A stretch of 40,506 bases of DNA from Lysobacteraceae bacterium (GTDB lineage Bacteria > Pseudomonadota > Gammaproteobacteria > Xanthomonadales > Rhodanobacteraceae): positions 1 through 40,506 of the forward strand of contig JAGWNA010000021.1 in NCBI GenBank assembly GCA_028871555.1, given 5' to 3'. Position numbers and translations under genes: made by a program. Positions 26,460-34,285 of the stretch are shown piece after piece (position 1 is the stretch's first letter; each line of letters begins with the position of its first letter). The notes beneath the pieces were generated by a model, which saw only the letters and a list, made by a program, of their open reading frames with translations, ran no database searches and was not told the origin of the DNA.

Positions 26460-27761
26460 GTGAAGACCGATACCCGCGCACTGGCTGCCCGGACACTGGC
26501 TGGCGTCGCCCTGCACGGCGCCTCGTTGCGCGAAGCAATGGAACGCCACGCGCCGCGGCTGGCCGATCCCCGCGATCGCGCACTGCTGATGGCCTTGCTG
26601 AGCGAGGGCGCGCGCTGGTGGCTGCGCTTCGATGCCGCGATCGACGGCCTGCTGGAAAAATCCCTGCGCCACAAGGATCCGGCCGTCCACGCCCTGCTGG
26701 TGCTGGGCCTGGTCCAGTTGGAGGTCCTCGAACTGCAGGACTATGCGGCGGTAGCGGCCACGGTCGAGGCCACCCGCGCCTTGAAGCGGCCGCAACTGGC
26801 CGGGCTGGTCAATGCCGTGCTGCGGCGCTGGCTGCGCGAGCGCGAAACCCTGCTGGCCCGGCTCGACGCCGGGCCACAGACCCGCCACGCGCACCCGGCA
26901 TGGCTGGCCGCCGCGCTGGCCCGCGACTGGCCGGAGCAGGCCGAGGCGGTCATGCAGGCCGACAATCGCGAACCGCCGCTGATGCTGCGCGTCAATCGCC
27001 GGCGCAGCGAACGGCAGGCCCTGCTCGAACAGCTGCACGCCGCCGGTCATGCGGCCGCGGCCCATCCGTGGCTGGCCGATGCGCTGGTCCTGCCGCACAG
27101 CACCGACGTCACCCGCCTGCCCGGTTTCGCGGAGGGCGCGTTCGCGGTGCAGGATGGTGCCGCACAGGTGGCGGCCGACCTTGCCGACCTGAACGCCGGC
27201 CTGCGCGTGCTCGATGCCTGCGCCGCACCCGGCGGCAAGGCCTGTCACCTGCTTGAACGCGCCGACATCGATCTGACCGCGCTGGAAAGCGACGCCGGAC
27301 GCGCCGGACGCATCCGGCAGAATCTGATGCGCCTGCGCCTGGATGCGAAGGTGGCGGTCGGCGACGCCGGTGCACCGGCGACCTGGTGGAAGCGCCAGCG
27401 GTTCGATCGCATCCTGGTCGACGCGCCGTGTTCGGCCACCGGCGTACTGCGGCGGCGGCCCGACGTGCGGCTGCACCGGCGCGAAAGCGACATCGCCGCC
27501 ATGCAGGCACAGCAGCGGCGGATCCTGTCCGCACTGTGGCCGTTGCTGGCGCCGGGCGGACGGCTGGTCTATATCACCTGCTCGCTGCTGCGTGCGGAGA
27601 ACGAGGCGGTCGTCGCCGAACTGCTGGCCGCACAGGCCGATGCGCAAGCCGTCGCGTTCAACCTGCCGGTGGGCCGGGCGGCCGCGGTCGGCTGGCAGAT
27701 CCTGCCCGGCGATGGTGATCTGGACGGCATGTATTACGCGGTGCTGCGCAAACAGTCCTGA
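26460..27761 (+). CDS. rsmB: 16S rRNA (cytosine(967)-C5)-methyltransferase RsmB
   Basis: A 433-residue methyltransferase (E. coli 429). The N-terminal NusB-like RNA-binding domain covers residues 1-140 and the SAM-dependent Rossmann domain the rest. SAM-binding DACAAPGGKACH lies near residue 256. The two catalytic cysteines are Cys324 in DAPCSATGVLRRRPD and Cys374 in YITCSLLRAENE, each one lower than in E. coli. GTG at 26460 has GGGAGG about nine bases upstream and gives a family-like N terminus (KTDTRALAARTL); the in-frame GTG at 26376 would add 28 unrelated residues. Third gene of the def-fmt-rsmB operon, 93 bases after fmt. Confidence 0.94.
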   Translation: MKTDTRALAARTLAGVALHGASLREAMERHAPRLADPRDRALLMALLSEGARWWLRFDAAIDGLLEKSLRHKDPAVHALLVLGLVQLEVLELQDYAAVAATVEATRALKRPQLAGLVNAVLRRWLRERETLLARLDAGPQTRHAHPAWLAAALARDWPEQAEAVMQADNREPPLMLRVNRRRSERQALLEQLHAAGHAAAAHPWLADALVLPHSTDVTRLPGFAEGAFAVQDGAAQVAADLADLNAGLRVLDACAAPGGKACHLLERADIDLTALESDAGRAGRIRQNLMRLRLDAKVAVGDAGAPATWWKRQRFDRILVDAPCSATGVLRRRPDVRLHRRESDIAAMQAQQRRILSALWPLLAPGGRLVYITCSLLRAENEAVVAELLAAQADAQAVAFNLPVGRAAAVGWQILPGDGDLDGMYYAVLRKQS

Positions 27762-27795
27762 GCGGAATCGCGCGACCCTGACCTCTCCCGGGCAT

Positions 27796-27828
27796 GCACG
27801 CCGGTCGCGTTCGAACGAACCGGCGTGC
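27796..27828. repeat. 10-bp inverted repeat with inner GTTCGAAC palindrome
   Basis: GCACGCCGGT (27796-27805) pairs with ACCGGCGTGC (27819-27828); the loop holds GTTCGAAC, itself a palindrome. It lies 34 bases after rsmB and just before a possible -10 box (TATGCT, 27834-27839) of the next gene. It could be the rsmB terminator (no T-run) or an operator over the -35 region of the glycosyltransferase promoter. Confidence 0.4.
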
Positions 27829-27874
27829 CGGGCTATGCTGGCGCCTTTGTGCGTGCCATGGGAGCTCGTCCGCC

Positions 27875-29590
27875 GTGAAACCTTGCGTACCTCTGCCGGA
27901 TGCGCGTCCGCTGTGGTTGCGCAGCGCACGCGGGGAGCTGCTGCTGTTCGGCGTGTTCGCCCTGCTGCTGCTGGGTGCCGGCATCGGCCTGCGCGATCCG
28001 TGGCCCTCCGACGAACCGCGCTTTGCCCTCGCCGCGCGCTGGATGGTCGAGCACGGCCAGTGGCTGTTCCCCCACCGCGGGCACGAACTGTATCCGGACA
28101 AGCCGCCGTTGTTCATGTGGCTGCAGGCGCTGGCCTGGATGCTCACCGGCAGCTGGCGCGTGGCGTTTCTGCTGCCGTCGCTGATCGCCGGCCTGGGCTC
28201 GCTGGCGCTGGTCTACGACCTGGCGCGCCGCTTGTGGAACCACCGCAGCGCGCTGCTGGCGGCGACCACGCTGCTGGTCACGATCCACTTCACCTACCAG
28301 ATGCGCGACGCGCAGATCGATCCGCTGCTGCTGGGCTGGATCACCCTGGCCAATTACGGTCTGCTGCGCCACCTGTTGCTGGGGCCGTCCCGGCGCTGGT
28401 ACGCGACGGGCTGCTTCTTCGCCGGTGTCGGCGTGGTGACCAAGGGTGTCGGGGTACTGTCGCTGCTGCTGCTGATTCCCTACCTGGTTGCGCGCCGCGG
28501 CCACTGGCGACAGCTGGCAATCCCGGCCGGCGGCTGGCGCTGGTCCGGCGGTCTGGCGTGGTTCCTGGCGCCGGTCCTGGCGTGGCTGCTGCCGATGCTG
28601 CTGGCCGCCCGCGCCGATGGCGATCGGCAGCATGCGGCGTACGTGCAGAACATCCTGTTCCAGCAGACCGTGCACCGCTATGCGGCGCCGGGTCCCGGAC
28701 ATCTGCAGCCGCCGACCTTTTTCCTCGGCATCATCGCGGTCGACTGGCTGCCGCTCTCGCTGCTGCTGCCATGGGCGCTGCCGGCATGGTGGCGGCGGCT
28801 GAAACGCCGCGATGCGCGCTATCTGCTGCCGCTGGGCTGGGCGGTGCTGGTCGTGCTGTTCTTTTCGATCAGCCCCGGCAAGCGCGACGTCTACATCCTG
28901 CCGGCGCTGCCGATGACGGCACTGGCGCTGGCACCGCTGCTGCCGGGCCTGTTGCGCAGGCGCGGGGTACGCACGGCGATCTTCGCGTTGACCGCGCTGC
29001 TCGGCGGCGCCCTGACCGTTGCCGCGACGCTGGCCATGTACCGGCATCCGGCCTGGGCCACCGGGCTCGCGCCGAACCCGCAACTGTGGTGGCTGCTGCT
29101 CGGCGCGGGGCTGGCCGGCATGGCGATCGCCGCGCTCACCCGGATACGCCGCGCGGCGCCGGGCTGGCTGGCGTTCGCCGGCATCCTGTGGGTGGCATAC
29201 GGACTGTGGGGCTATCCCGTGCTCAACGGCGACCGCTCGGCCGCCGGCGTGATGCTGCAGGCACGCCGCATCGCCGGGCCCGAGGCCACCCTCGGGCTGG
29301 TCGCATGGAAGGAGCAGAACCTGCTGATGGCGCGGGGGCCGGTGGTCGAATTCGGGTTCCTCGAACCCTGGCCGCAGCAGTACGCCGCAGCCACCTCATG
29401 GCTGCGGGCCGCGCCGGCGCGGCGCTGGATCTTCAGCCTCGATACGGCCATGGGCCGTTGCGTGAATCGCCGCCGCGCCCGCTACGTGGGCCATGCCAAC
29501 CGGCGCGAATGGTGGATGTTTCAGGCCGATGCGGTCATTCCCGGTTGCGTGCCGGACGCAGGCGGCAGCGACGAAATTGTGACCGATTGA
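27875..29590 (+). CDS. ArnT/PMT-like membrane glycosyltransferase (GT-C fold)
   Basis: A 571-residue polytopic protein with about 11-12 membrane helices and a C-terminal periplasmic domain, the architecture of ArnT-type lipid A aminoarabinose transferases and related dolichyl/undecaprenyl-phosphate sugar transferases. The first periplasmic loop carries WPSDEPRFA with Asp46 and Glu47, the probable acidic catalytic region, and YPDKPPLFMW near residue 72, both typical of the family. It would use a polyprenyl-phosphate-linked sugar and act on the periplasmic face. GTG at 27875 is preceded by GGGAG; upstream in-frame sequence is not family-like. The arnBCAD genes are absent here, so the donor sugar cannot be named. 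It opens the glycan locus. A second, distant relative lies at 35411. Confidence 0.85.
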   Translation: MKPCVPLPDARPLWLRSARGELLLFGVFALLLLGAGIGLRDPWPSDEPRFALAARWMVEHGQWLFPHRGHELYPDKPPLFMWLQALAWMLTGSWRVAFLLPSLIAGLGSLALVYDLARRLWNHRSALLAATTLLVTIHFTYQMRDAQIDPLLLGWITLANYGLLRHLLLGPSRRWYATGCFFAGVGVVTKGVGVLSLLLLIPYLVARRGHWRQLAIPAGGWRWSGGLAWFLAPVLAWLLPMLLAARADGDRQHAAYVQNILFQQTVHRYAAPGPGHLQPPTFFLGIIAVDWLPLSLLLPWALPAWWRRLKRRDARYLLPLGWAVLVVLFFSISPGKRDVYILPALPMTALALAPLLPGLLRRRGVRTAIFALTALLGGALTVAATLAMYRHPAWATGLAPNPQLWWLLLGAGLAGMAIAALTRIRRAAPGWLAFAGILWVAYGLWGYPVLNGDRSAAGVMLQARRIAGPEATLGLVAWKEQNLLMARGPVVEFGFLEPWPQQYAAATSWLRAAPARRWIFSLDTAMGRCVNRRRARYVGHANRREWWMFQADAVIPGCVPDAGGSDEIVTD

Positions 29591-29597
29591 GCGAGGC

Positions 29598-30734
29598 TCA
29601 GCGCGCCGCCAGCAAGGCGGCGTAAGCGGCCTCGGTACTGTCCACGAAGCGGGACAGGCCGAACGCCTCCTCGGCATGCCGACGCGCCGCGGCGCCCATC
29701 GCCGGCAAGGCATCGCGTTGCTGCAGGAGTTGCTGCAGCATCCGCGCCATCGCCGCACGATCGCGTGGCGGCACGTACCAGCCGTCCACCTGCGGGCGAA
29801 TGTTTTCCGGCAGGCCCGCGTAGTCGCTGACCAGCACCGGCTTGCCCATCGCCATCATCTCGCGGCAGGCGAACGAAATCGTCTCGACGTCCCAGGACAG
29901 CACGAAGCCGGCATCGATCGCAGCCATCGCCGGCCGCACATCCGCCAGCAACCCCGGGAAATGCACCTGCTCGGCCAATCCCAGTTCGGCGATATGCTGC
30001 AGCCAGCGCGTTTCCGGCGGTCGGCCGGCAATCAGCAGGTGCACCTGCCGGCGCAGTGCCGGCGGCAACAGCGCCAGTGCCTCGACCAGATCCGTCCAGC
30101 CCTTGTAGTTTGCGGTGCCGGCACTGCTGCCGAGCAACAGCGCGTGCGGATCGGCCACCCAGCGTTGCCGCTGCGCCTGCGCCTGCGCCGCCGGCCACGG
30201 CGCGAAATGCGCGATGTCCACGCCGTTGTACACGGTGGCCAGCCGGCAGCGTCGATACGGCGAAGCGGCCAGTGCGCGATGCGTGTAATCGCACACCGCA
30301 ATCACCAGATCCGTGCCGTGCCGCGCGCGCCACCAGTGACCGATCCCGGCCATCGGCTTGGAGTTGTGCTTGGTCAGCACGATGCGCGGCCGGCGCGACA
30401 GCCCGCGCATGGCCGCCATCACCAGCCGATGGTCGGCCGAACCGTTCACGTGCACCAGATCGAACTCGTGCTCGCGCAACCGCGCGGAAAGCTGCCGGCG
30501 TGCATGCCGGCGTGCGCGGAGCTTGTTCAGTCCGTTCGGGAACGGTTGCGCCAGAGCATGCACCCCGGGCAGAAGATCGGCCTCGCGATACAGACGGCTT
30601 CCCGGCGGCGCCGCCACATGCACCTGATGCCGCGCTGCCAGAGCCCCGGCCAGGGCCAGCACATACGTGGTGTGGCCTCCTCCGTCGCCATCGTGGAAAT
30701 TGGTGAACAGGAGTTTCAAGACAGCGGCCCGCAC
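29598..30734 (-). CDS. GT4-type glycosyltransferase
   Basis: A 378-residue cytoplasmic, GT-B fold enzyme. The N-terminal domain has the glycine-rich HDGDGGGHTTYV typical of the GT4 sugar-acceptor side. The C-terminal donor domain has VYNGVDIAHF, GSSAGTANYKGW, and the nucleotide-sugar glutamate region VETISFACREMMAMGKPVLV. It probably adds one sugar to a lipooligosaccharide core or O-unit on the cytoplasmic face. Convergent with the ArnT-like gene (seven bases between stops) and divergent from the O-antigen ligase-like gene. The GTG at 30734 has no clear ribosome-binding site; the in-frame TTG about six codons later (start LKLLFTNF) is a realistic alternative. Confidence 0.83.
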   Translation of the reverse strand: MRAAVLKLLFTNFHDGDGGGHTTYVLALAGALAARHQVHVAAPPGSRLYREADLLPGVHALAQPFPNGLNKLRARRHARRQLSARLREHEFDLVHVNGSADHRLVMAAMRGLSRRPRIVLTKHNSKPMAGIGHWWRARHGTDLVIAVCDYTHRALAASPYRRCRLATVYNGVDIAHFAPWPAAQAQAQRQRWVADPHALLLGSSAGTANYKGWTDLVEALALLPPALRRQVHLLIAGRPPETRWLQHIAELGLAEQVHFPGLLADVRPAMAAIDAGFVLSWDVETISFACREMMAMGKPVLVSDYAGLPENIRPQVDGWYVPPRDRAAMARMLQQLLQQRDALPAMGAAARRHAEEAFGLSRFVDSTEAAYAALLAAR

Positions 30735-30921
30735 AAGTGGAAATGAAACAGGAACGGCGCCGGAGCACGGCCAGGAAAGCTGAACCCGGTCACTATGCCT
30801 CTGCCTGCCATGCAGGGTGGCGAAGGCGGCCTAAAGTATCATGCGGTTTCGCTTGGCATTCGCCGATAGTGTGGAGCCTTTCGTGCAGTCTACGGATCCC
30901 CTTTTGAACGAAGGCCTCGGC

Positions 30922-32178
30922 ATGGATGCAAAATGGAGTACATGGCAACTTGGCGTGCTATCGCTGCTGGTCTCCCTGATGCCGCTGTCGTTCACCATGG
31001 CTGGACACGCCAAGGCACTGCCTTCCGTGCTGTTGCTGCTGGCCGGGCTGGCGCTGCTGTGGCGCCACGCCGCAACGGCACGCAGCTATCGCCATGCGTG
31101 GCCGGTCATCGTGGTGTGCCTGCTGGCTCTGGTTTACCCGGCGCTGAACATCCTCGGCCATGGGCTGGGCTGGAAACAGTTCGACCGGCCCGCGCACATC
31201 CTGCTCTATCTGGCGACGGCGGCGGTCTTCAGCCTGCCGCTGCGGATGCGCTGGATCTGGTTCGGCTTCAGTCTGACGGCGATCCTGCTCGGTACCGTCT
31301 GCATCGTGCAGCATGACGTGCTCGGCATTGCCCGCGCCTACGGTCTGAACGGCGGTGGCTGGGGTGCGATCGAATTCGCCATGGTTCTGCTGGTGTTGTC
31401 GCTGCTGGCATGGATTCGCGTGCTGTTTGCCTCCAGCAACCGCCTGGAGCAAGGGTTGCACGTTGTGGGTGCCGTATTCGCCATGTATGGCGCCCTGCTG
31501 ACGCAGAGCCGCGGCCCCTTGCTGTCCTTCGCGCTCTTGCTGCTGCTGTTGCTGCTGTTCTACGCCCGCCGGACCCGTCACTGGCGCCGGGCGCTGCTGC
31601 TGCTCGGGGCGATCATTGCCGGCAGCGTGCTGGCCGGGGCGAGCGTGGACGCGGTGGTATTGCACCGGCTCGCTGCCGTCGGCCCGGAAGTGGCAACCTA
31701 CAATCACCGCGACGATGCCAGGGGTGCCGTGCGCGAGCGCCTGGAGATGTGGCGCACGGCCGGTCACGCCTTTCTCGCCCATCCATTGGCCGGCGTCGGC
31801 ATCGACCAGTTCGGCGTCTATGCGCGCCGGCAGATTGCGGCAGGTCATGCCAATCCGGTTATCGTGAAATACGACCATCCCCACAATGAGTACCTGGGGG
31901 CGGCAGCCACCGGCGGGATCCCGGGGCTGCTGGTGCTGCTGCTGACATTCGGTGTCCCGCTCGGTTATTTCGCCCGCCATGTGCACCATGAAGGGGAAGC
32001 GGTAATCACAGCGGCCCTTGCCGGCCTGGCCGTGGTCGGCATGTATGCGCTGTGCGCGCTGACCGACAACGTGTTCTATCGCGTGATGCCGCATTCGCTG
32101 TATTTCTTCCTGGTCCCCGGATTGGCCGTGTTGGCCGCTCGGCTCACCACGCAGCAGCAGGTCGTGCATCATGCCTGA
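30922..32178 (+). CDS. O-antigen ligase/polymerase family protein (Wzy_C/WaaL-like)
   Basis: A 418-residue inner-membrane protein with about 11-12 hydrophobic helices and one large periplasmic loop (residues about 245-335) ending in DHPHNEYLG, the hallmark of the Wzy_C family. Such proteins either ligate undecaprenyl-linked O-units to the lipid A core or polymerise them. LTQSRGPLLSF near residue 193 and the conserved arginine-rich loop ERLEMW fit a ligase-like mechanism. ATG at 30922 has GAAGG seven bases upstream; the ATG at 30841 is in frame but a -10-like TAAAGT at 30832 would start transcription near it, making it part of the leader. It overlaps the next glycosyltransferase gene by eight bases. 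Confidence 0.82.
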   Translation: MDAKWSTWQLGVLSLLVSLMPLSFTMAGHAKALPSVLLLLAGLALLWRHAATARSYRHAWPVIVVCLLALVYPALNILGHGLGWKQFDRPAHILLYLATAAVFSLPLRMRWIWFGFSLTAILLGTVCIVQHDVLGIARAYGLNGGGWGAIEFAMVLLVLSLLAWIRVLFASSNRLEQGLHVVGAVFAMYGALLTQSRGPLLSFALLLLLLLLFYARRTRHWRRALLLLGAIIAGSVLAGASVDAVVLHRLAAVGPEVATYNHRDDARGAVRERLEMWRTAGHAFLAHPLAGVGIDQFGVYARRQIAAGHANPVIVKYDHPHNEYLGAAATGGIPGLLVLLLTFGVPLGYFARHVHHEGEAVITAALAGLAVVGMYALCALTDNVFYRVMPHSLYFFLVPGLAVLAARLTTQQQVVHHA

Positions 32179-33193
32179 CCGACCGGTCGCGGCGCGCATC
32201 AACCTGATCGGTTGGAACAACGATCGCGGTCTTGGCCACGACATCCGCCTGTTGCGCGAGGCGCTCGAGTCGCTGGGCCACGAAGTGCATCTGACGACGG
32301 TCGGCCCGGGGCGGCGCCGCCAGACCCTGGGCGCCCTGCTGCTGCGCATCCGGCTGCTGTGGCAGTGGATGCGCCATCGCGGGCGCACACCATGGAGGTT
32401 CGACGCCAACATCATGCTGGAACATGTGCGTCCGGACTACCTGGGCATGGCGCGGCGCAATCTGTTCATCCCCAATCCGGAATGGTTGTCGCCGCGGGAC
32501 GAACGCCATCTGCACCGGTTCGACGCCTTGCTCACCAAGACCCGGATCGCGACGTCCACCTTTCGGGCGCGTGGCTTCGATACGCACTACATCGGGTTTC
32601 GCAGCACGGATTGCCGCATGCCGGAAACACCACGGCAGATGCGCTTTCTGCATCTGGCGGGCGCCAGCCGGATGAAGGGCACACAACGGCTGCTGGCGCT
32701 GTGGCGGCGCCATCCGGAATGGCCGCCGCTGCTGGTGTTGCAGTCGCCGCAAACCGCCCAGGATGTTCCGGACCTGCCGGCGCAGGACAACCTGGAACAC
32801 CGGGTCGCCACGCTGAGCGACATCGGCGAGGTACGCCGCCTGCAGAACAGCCACATGTTCCATCTGTGCCTGTCCGAAACCGAAGGCTGGGGGCATTACA
32901 TCACCGAGGCGATGAGTTGTGGCGCGGTGGTGATCACCTGCGATGCGCCGCCGATGAACGAACTGGTGCGCCCCGACCGTGGCCTGCTTGTCGCGGCCGC
33001 CCCCGCCGCTGCGTTGAACGCCGCGACGCGTTACCGGTTCGACGACAGCGCACTGGAGGCGACGATCGCGCAGATCCGCATGATGGACGCGGCGCAGTGT
33101 GCGGCCATGGGTGCCATGGCACGCGCGTGGTTCGAGGCGAACGAACGGAGCTTCCCCGGTTTGCTGCAGGAGGCGCTGCAACAACTGCTTTGA
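32171..33193 (+). CDS. GT4-like glycosyltransferase downstream of O-antigen ligase
   Basis: A 340-residue cytoplasmic GT-B enzyme without a signal peptide. The N half starts ARINLIGWNNDRGLGHD, and the C half carries the conserved donor motif SETEGWGHYITEAMSCGAVV, an EX7E arrangement, with APPMNELV following. Its ATG at 32171 overlaps the last eight bases of the O-antigen-ligase-like gene, so translation is coupled and the two probably act in one pathway. The central VRPDYLGMARRNLFIPNPEW is reminiscent of some LPS core glycosyltransferases of Xanthomonadales. Sugar and acceptor are unknown. Confidence 0.83.
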   Translation: MPDRPVAARINLIGWNNDRGLGHDIRLLREALESLGHEVHLTTVGPGRRRQTLGALLLRIRLLWQWMRHRGRTPWRFDANIMLEHVRPDYLGMARRNLFIPNPEWLSPRDERHLHRFDALLTKTRIATSTFRARGFDTHYIGFRSTDCRMPETPRQMRFLHLAGASRMKGTQRLLALWRRHPEWPPLLVLQSPQTAQDVPDLPAQDNLEHRVATLSDIGEVRRLQNSHMFHLCLSETEGWGHYITEAMSCGAVVITCDAPPMNELVRPDRGLLVAAAPAAALNAATRYRFDDSALEATIAQIRMMDAAQCAAMGAMARAWFEANERSFPGLLQEALQQLL

Positions 33194-33224
33194 TCGAATC
33201 CACCTGGGATTTTCCGAATAAGCC

Positions 33225-33250
33225 GTCATCGCGGCGAAAGCCGGGATGAC
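33225..33250. repeat. REP-like palindrome of the GTCAT type
   Basis: GTCATC (33225-33230) pairs with GATGAC (33245-33250), with an inner CGGC/GCCG stem and a GAAA loop. It is of the kind often dispersed in Xanthomonadales intergenic DNA. It may stabilise or end the upstream transcript. Confidence 0.5.
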
Positions 33251-33317
33251 CGCCGGGAGTTTGTTCGGGCTTTCCCAGGGCGCATCGGCCAGGACGGATC
33301 GGCCGGAACGGATCAGC

Positions 33318-33323
33318 TAGAAT
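33318..33323 (+). promoter_or_regulatory. -10 box giving a probably leaderless GT2 mRNA
   Basis: TAGAAT ends seven bases before the ATG at 33330, so transcription should begin at or next to the A of ATG. No Shine-Dalgarno sequence fits between. No clear -35 hexamer is seen. Confidence 0.45.
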
Positions 33324-33329
33324 CGGCCC

Positions 33330-34145
33330 ATGCCGACCCTGCCTCTGACCCTCGCCGTCATCACCCACAACGAGGCCGGCAACATCGCGCGCTGCCTGGA
33401 CAGCGTGCCGTTCGCGGCCGAGAAGCTGGTGGTCGACTCGGGCAGCGACGACGACACGGTGGCGATCGCGCAGGCGCACGGCGCGCGCGTGGTCCGACAG
33501 GACTGGCTGGGCTTCGGTCCGCAGCGCAACTTCGCCACCACCCGGTGCAGCCACCCGTGGATCCTGGTGCTGGATGCCGACGAATACCTCACGCCGGCGC
33601 TGTCGGCGGAATTGCAACAGCGCCTGCCGGCGCTGATCGCCAGCGATGCCGCCGCCGTGTATCTCAGGCGCAGCACGATCTACATGGGCGCGCCGATGCG
33701 CTGGTATCGCCCGGCGGTGGGCGAACGGCTGGCGCGGTTGTACCACCGCGACCGCGCGCGCTGGACCGATGCGCGGGTGCATGAGTCGCTGGATTTCGAC
33801 GGCGCCGCGCCGACCCTGCGCGCTCCATTCAACCATCTCAACAACCCGACCCTGCCGCACAAGCAGTTGAAGGTGCTGCGCTACGCCGAGCTGAAGTGCC
33901 GCGACTGGCGCGACAAGAACAAGCCGGTGCGCATGTGGCAGGCGCCGTTCGTGTTCGTGCTGGCCTTCCTGAAGGACTACGTGTTGCGGCTGGCCCTGCT
34001 GGACGGATGGCGCGGCTTCATGATCGCATACACCGCCGCCAGCTATGCGCTGTACAAGCGCATCCGCTATTACGAGATGGTCAACAACCCCGGATCGGTC
34101 GCGGACGCGACCGATTTATTGAACAAACATCGCATAGATCGCTGA
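33330..34145 (+). CDS. WaaE/KdtX-like family 2 glycosyltransferase
   Basis: A 271-residue GT-A enzyme of the family that includes WaaE, which adds a glucose to heptose I of the LPS core. The fold is complete: LAVITHNEAGNIARCLDS, VDSGSDDDT, LDADEYL with the metal-binding DxD-like Asp-Ala-Asp, then RWYRPAVGERL and a C-terminal helical segment near KNKPVRMWQAPFVFV with one membrane-associating helix. ATG at 33330 is preceded by a TAGAAT box so close that the mRNA may be leaderless. Neighbours are glycosyltransferases on the same strand. LPS-core assembly is the likely pathway; the exact sugar is inferred only from the family. Confidence 0.87.
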   Translation: MPTLPLTLAVITHNEAGNIARCLDSVPFAAEKLVVDSGSDDDTVAIAQAHGARVVRQDWLGFGPQRNFATTRCSHPWILVLDADEYLTPALSAELQQRLPALIASDAAAVYLRRSTIYMGAPMRWYRPAVGERLARLYHRDRARWTDARVHESLDFDGAAPTLRAPFNHLNNPTLPHKQLKVLRYAELKCRDWRDKNKPVRMWQAPFVFVLAFLKDYVLRLALLDGWRGFMIAYTAASYALYKRIRYYEMVNNPGSVADATDLLNKHRIDR

Positions 34146-34177
34146 GCACAAGTCCACCGCAATGCACATGGCAACGA

Positions 34178-34237
34178 ACCCGCCCGGCACGTTCGCCTCC
34201 TCTCCCCTCGGGGAGAGGATTGAGGTGAGGGGCGGGT
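34178..34237. repeat. REP-like palindrome between GT2 and glycerophosphotransferase-like genes
   Basis: An inner stem CCTCTCCCC/GGGGAGAGG (34199-34218) sits inside an outer pair ACCCGCCC (34178-34185) and GGGCGGGT (34230-34237). A purine-rich stretch (GATTGAGGTGAGG) between the arms is characteristic of a repeat common in Xanthomonadales and Pseudomonas genomes. Confidence 0.65.
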
Positions 34238-34285
34238 GCTCGCCATAACCTGTCATTTGCAAAACTCAAGACACCCGAATCTTCC

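Noticed and set aside
25326..27929. 867-codon open frame opposite fmt and rsmB
   Set aside because: Antisense shadow; fmt and rsmB have complete catalytic motifs.
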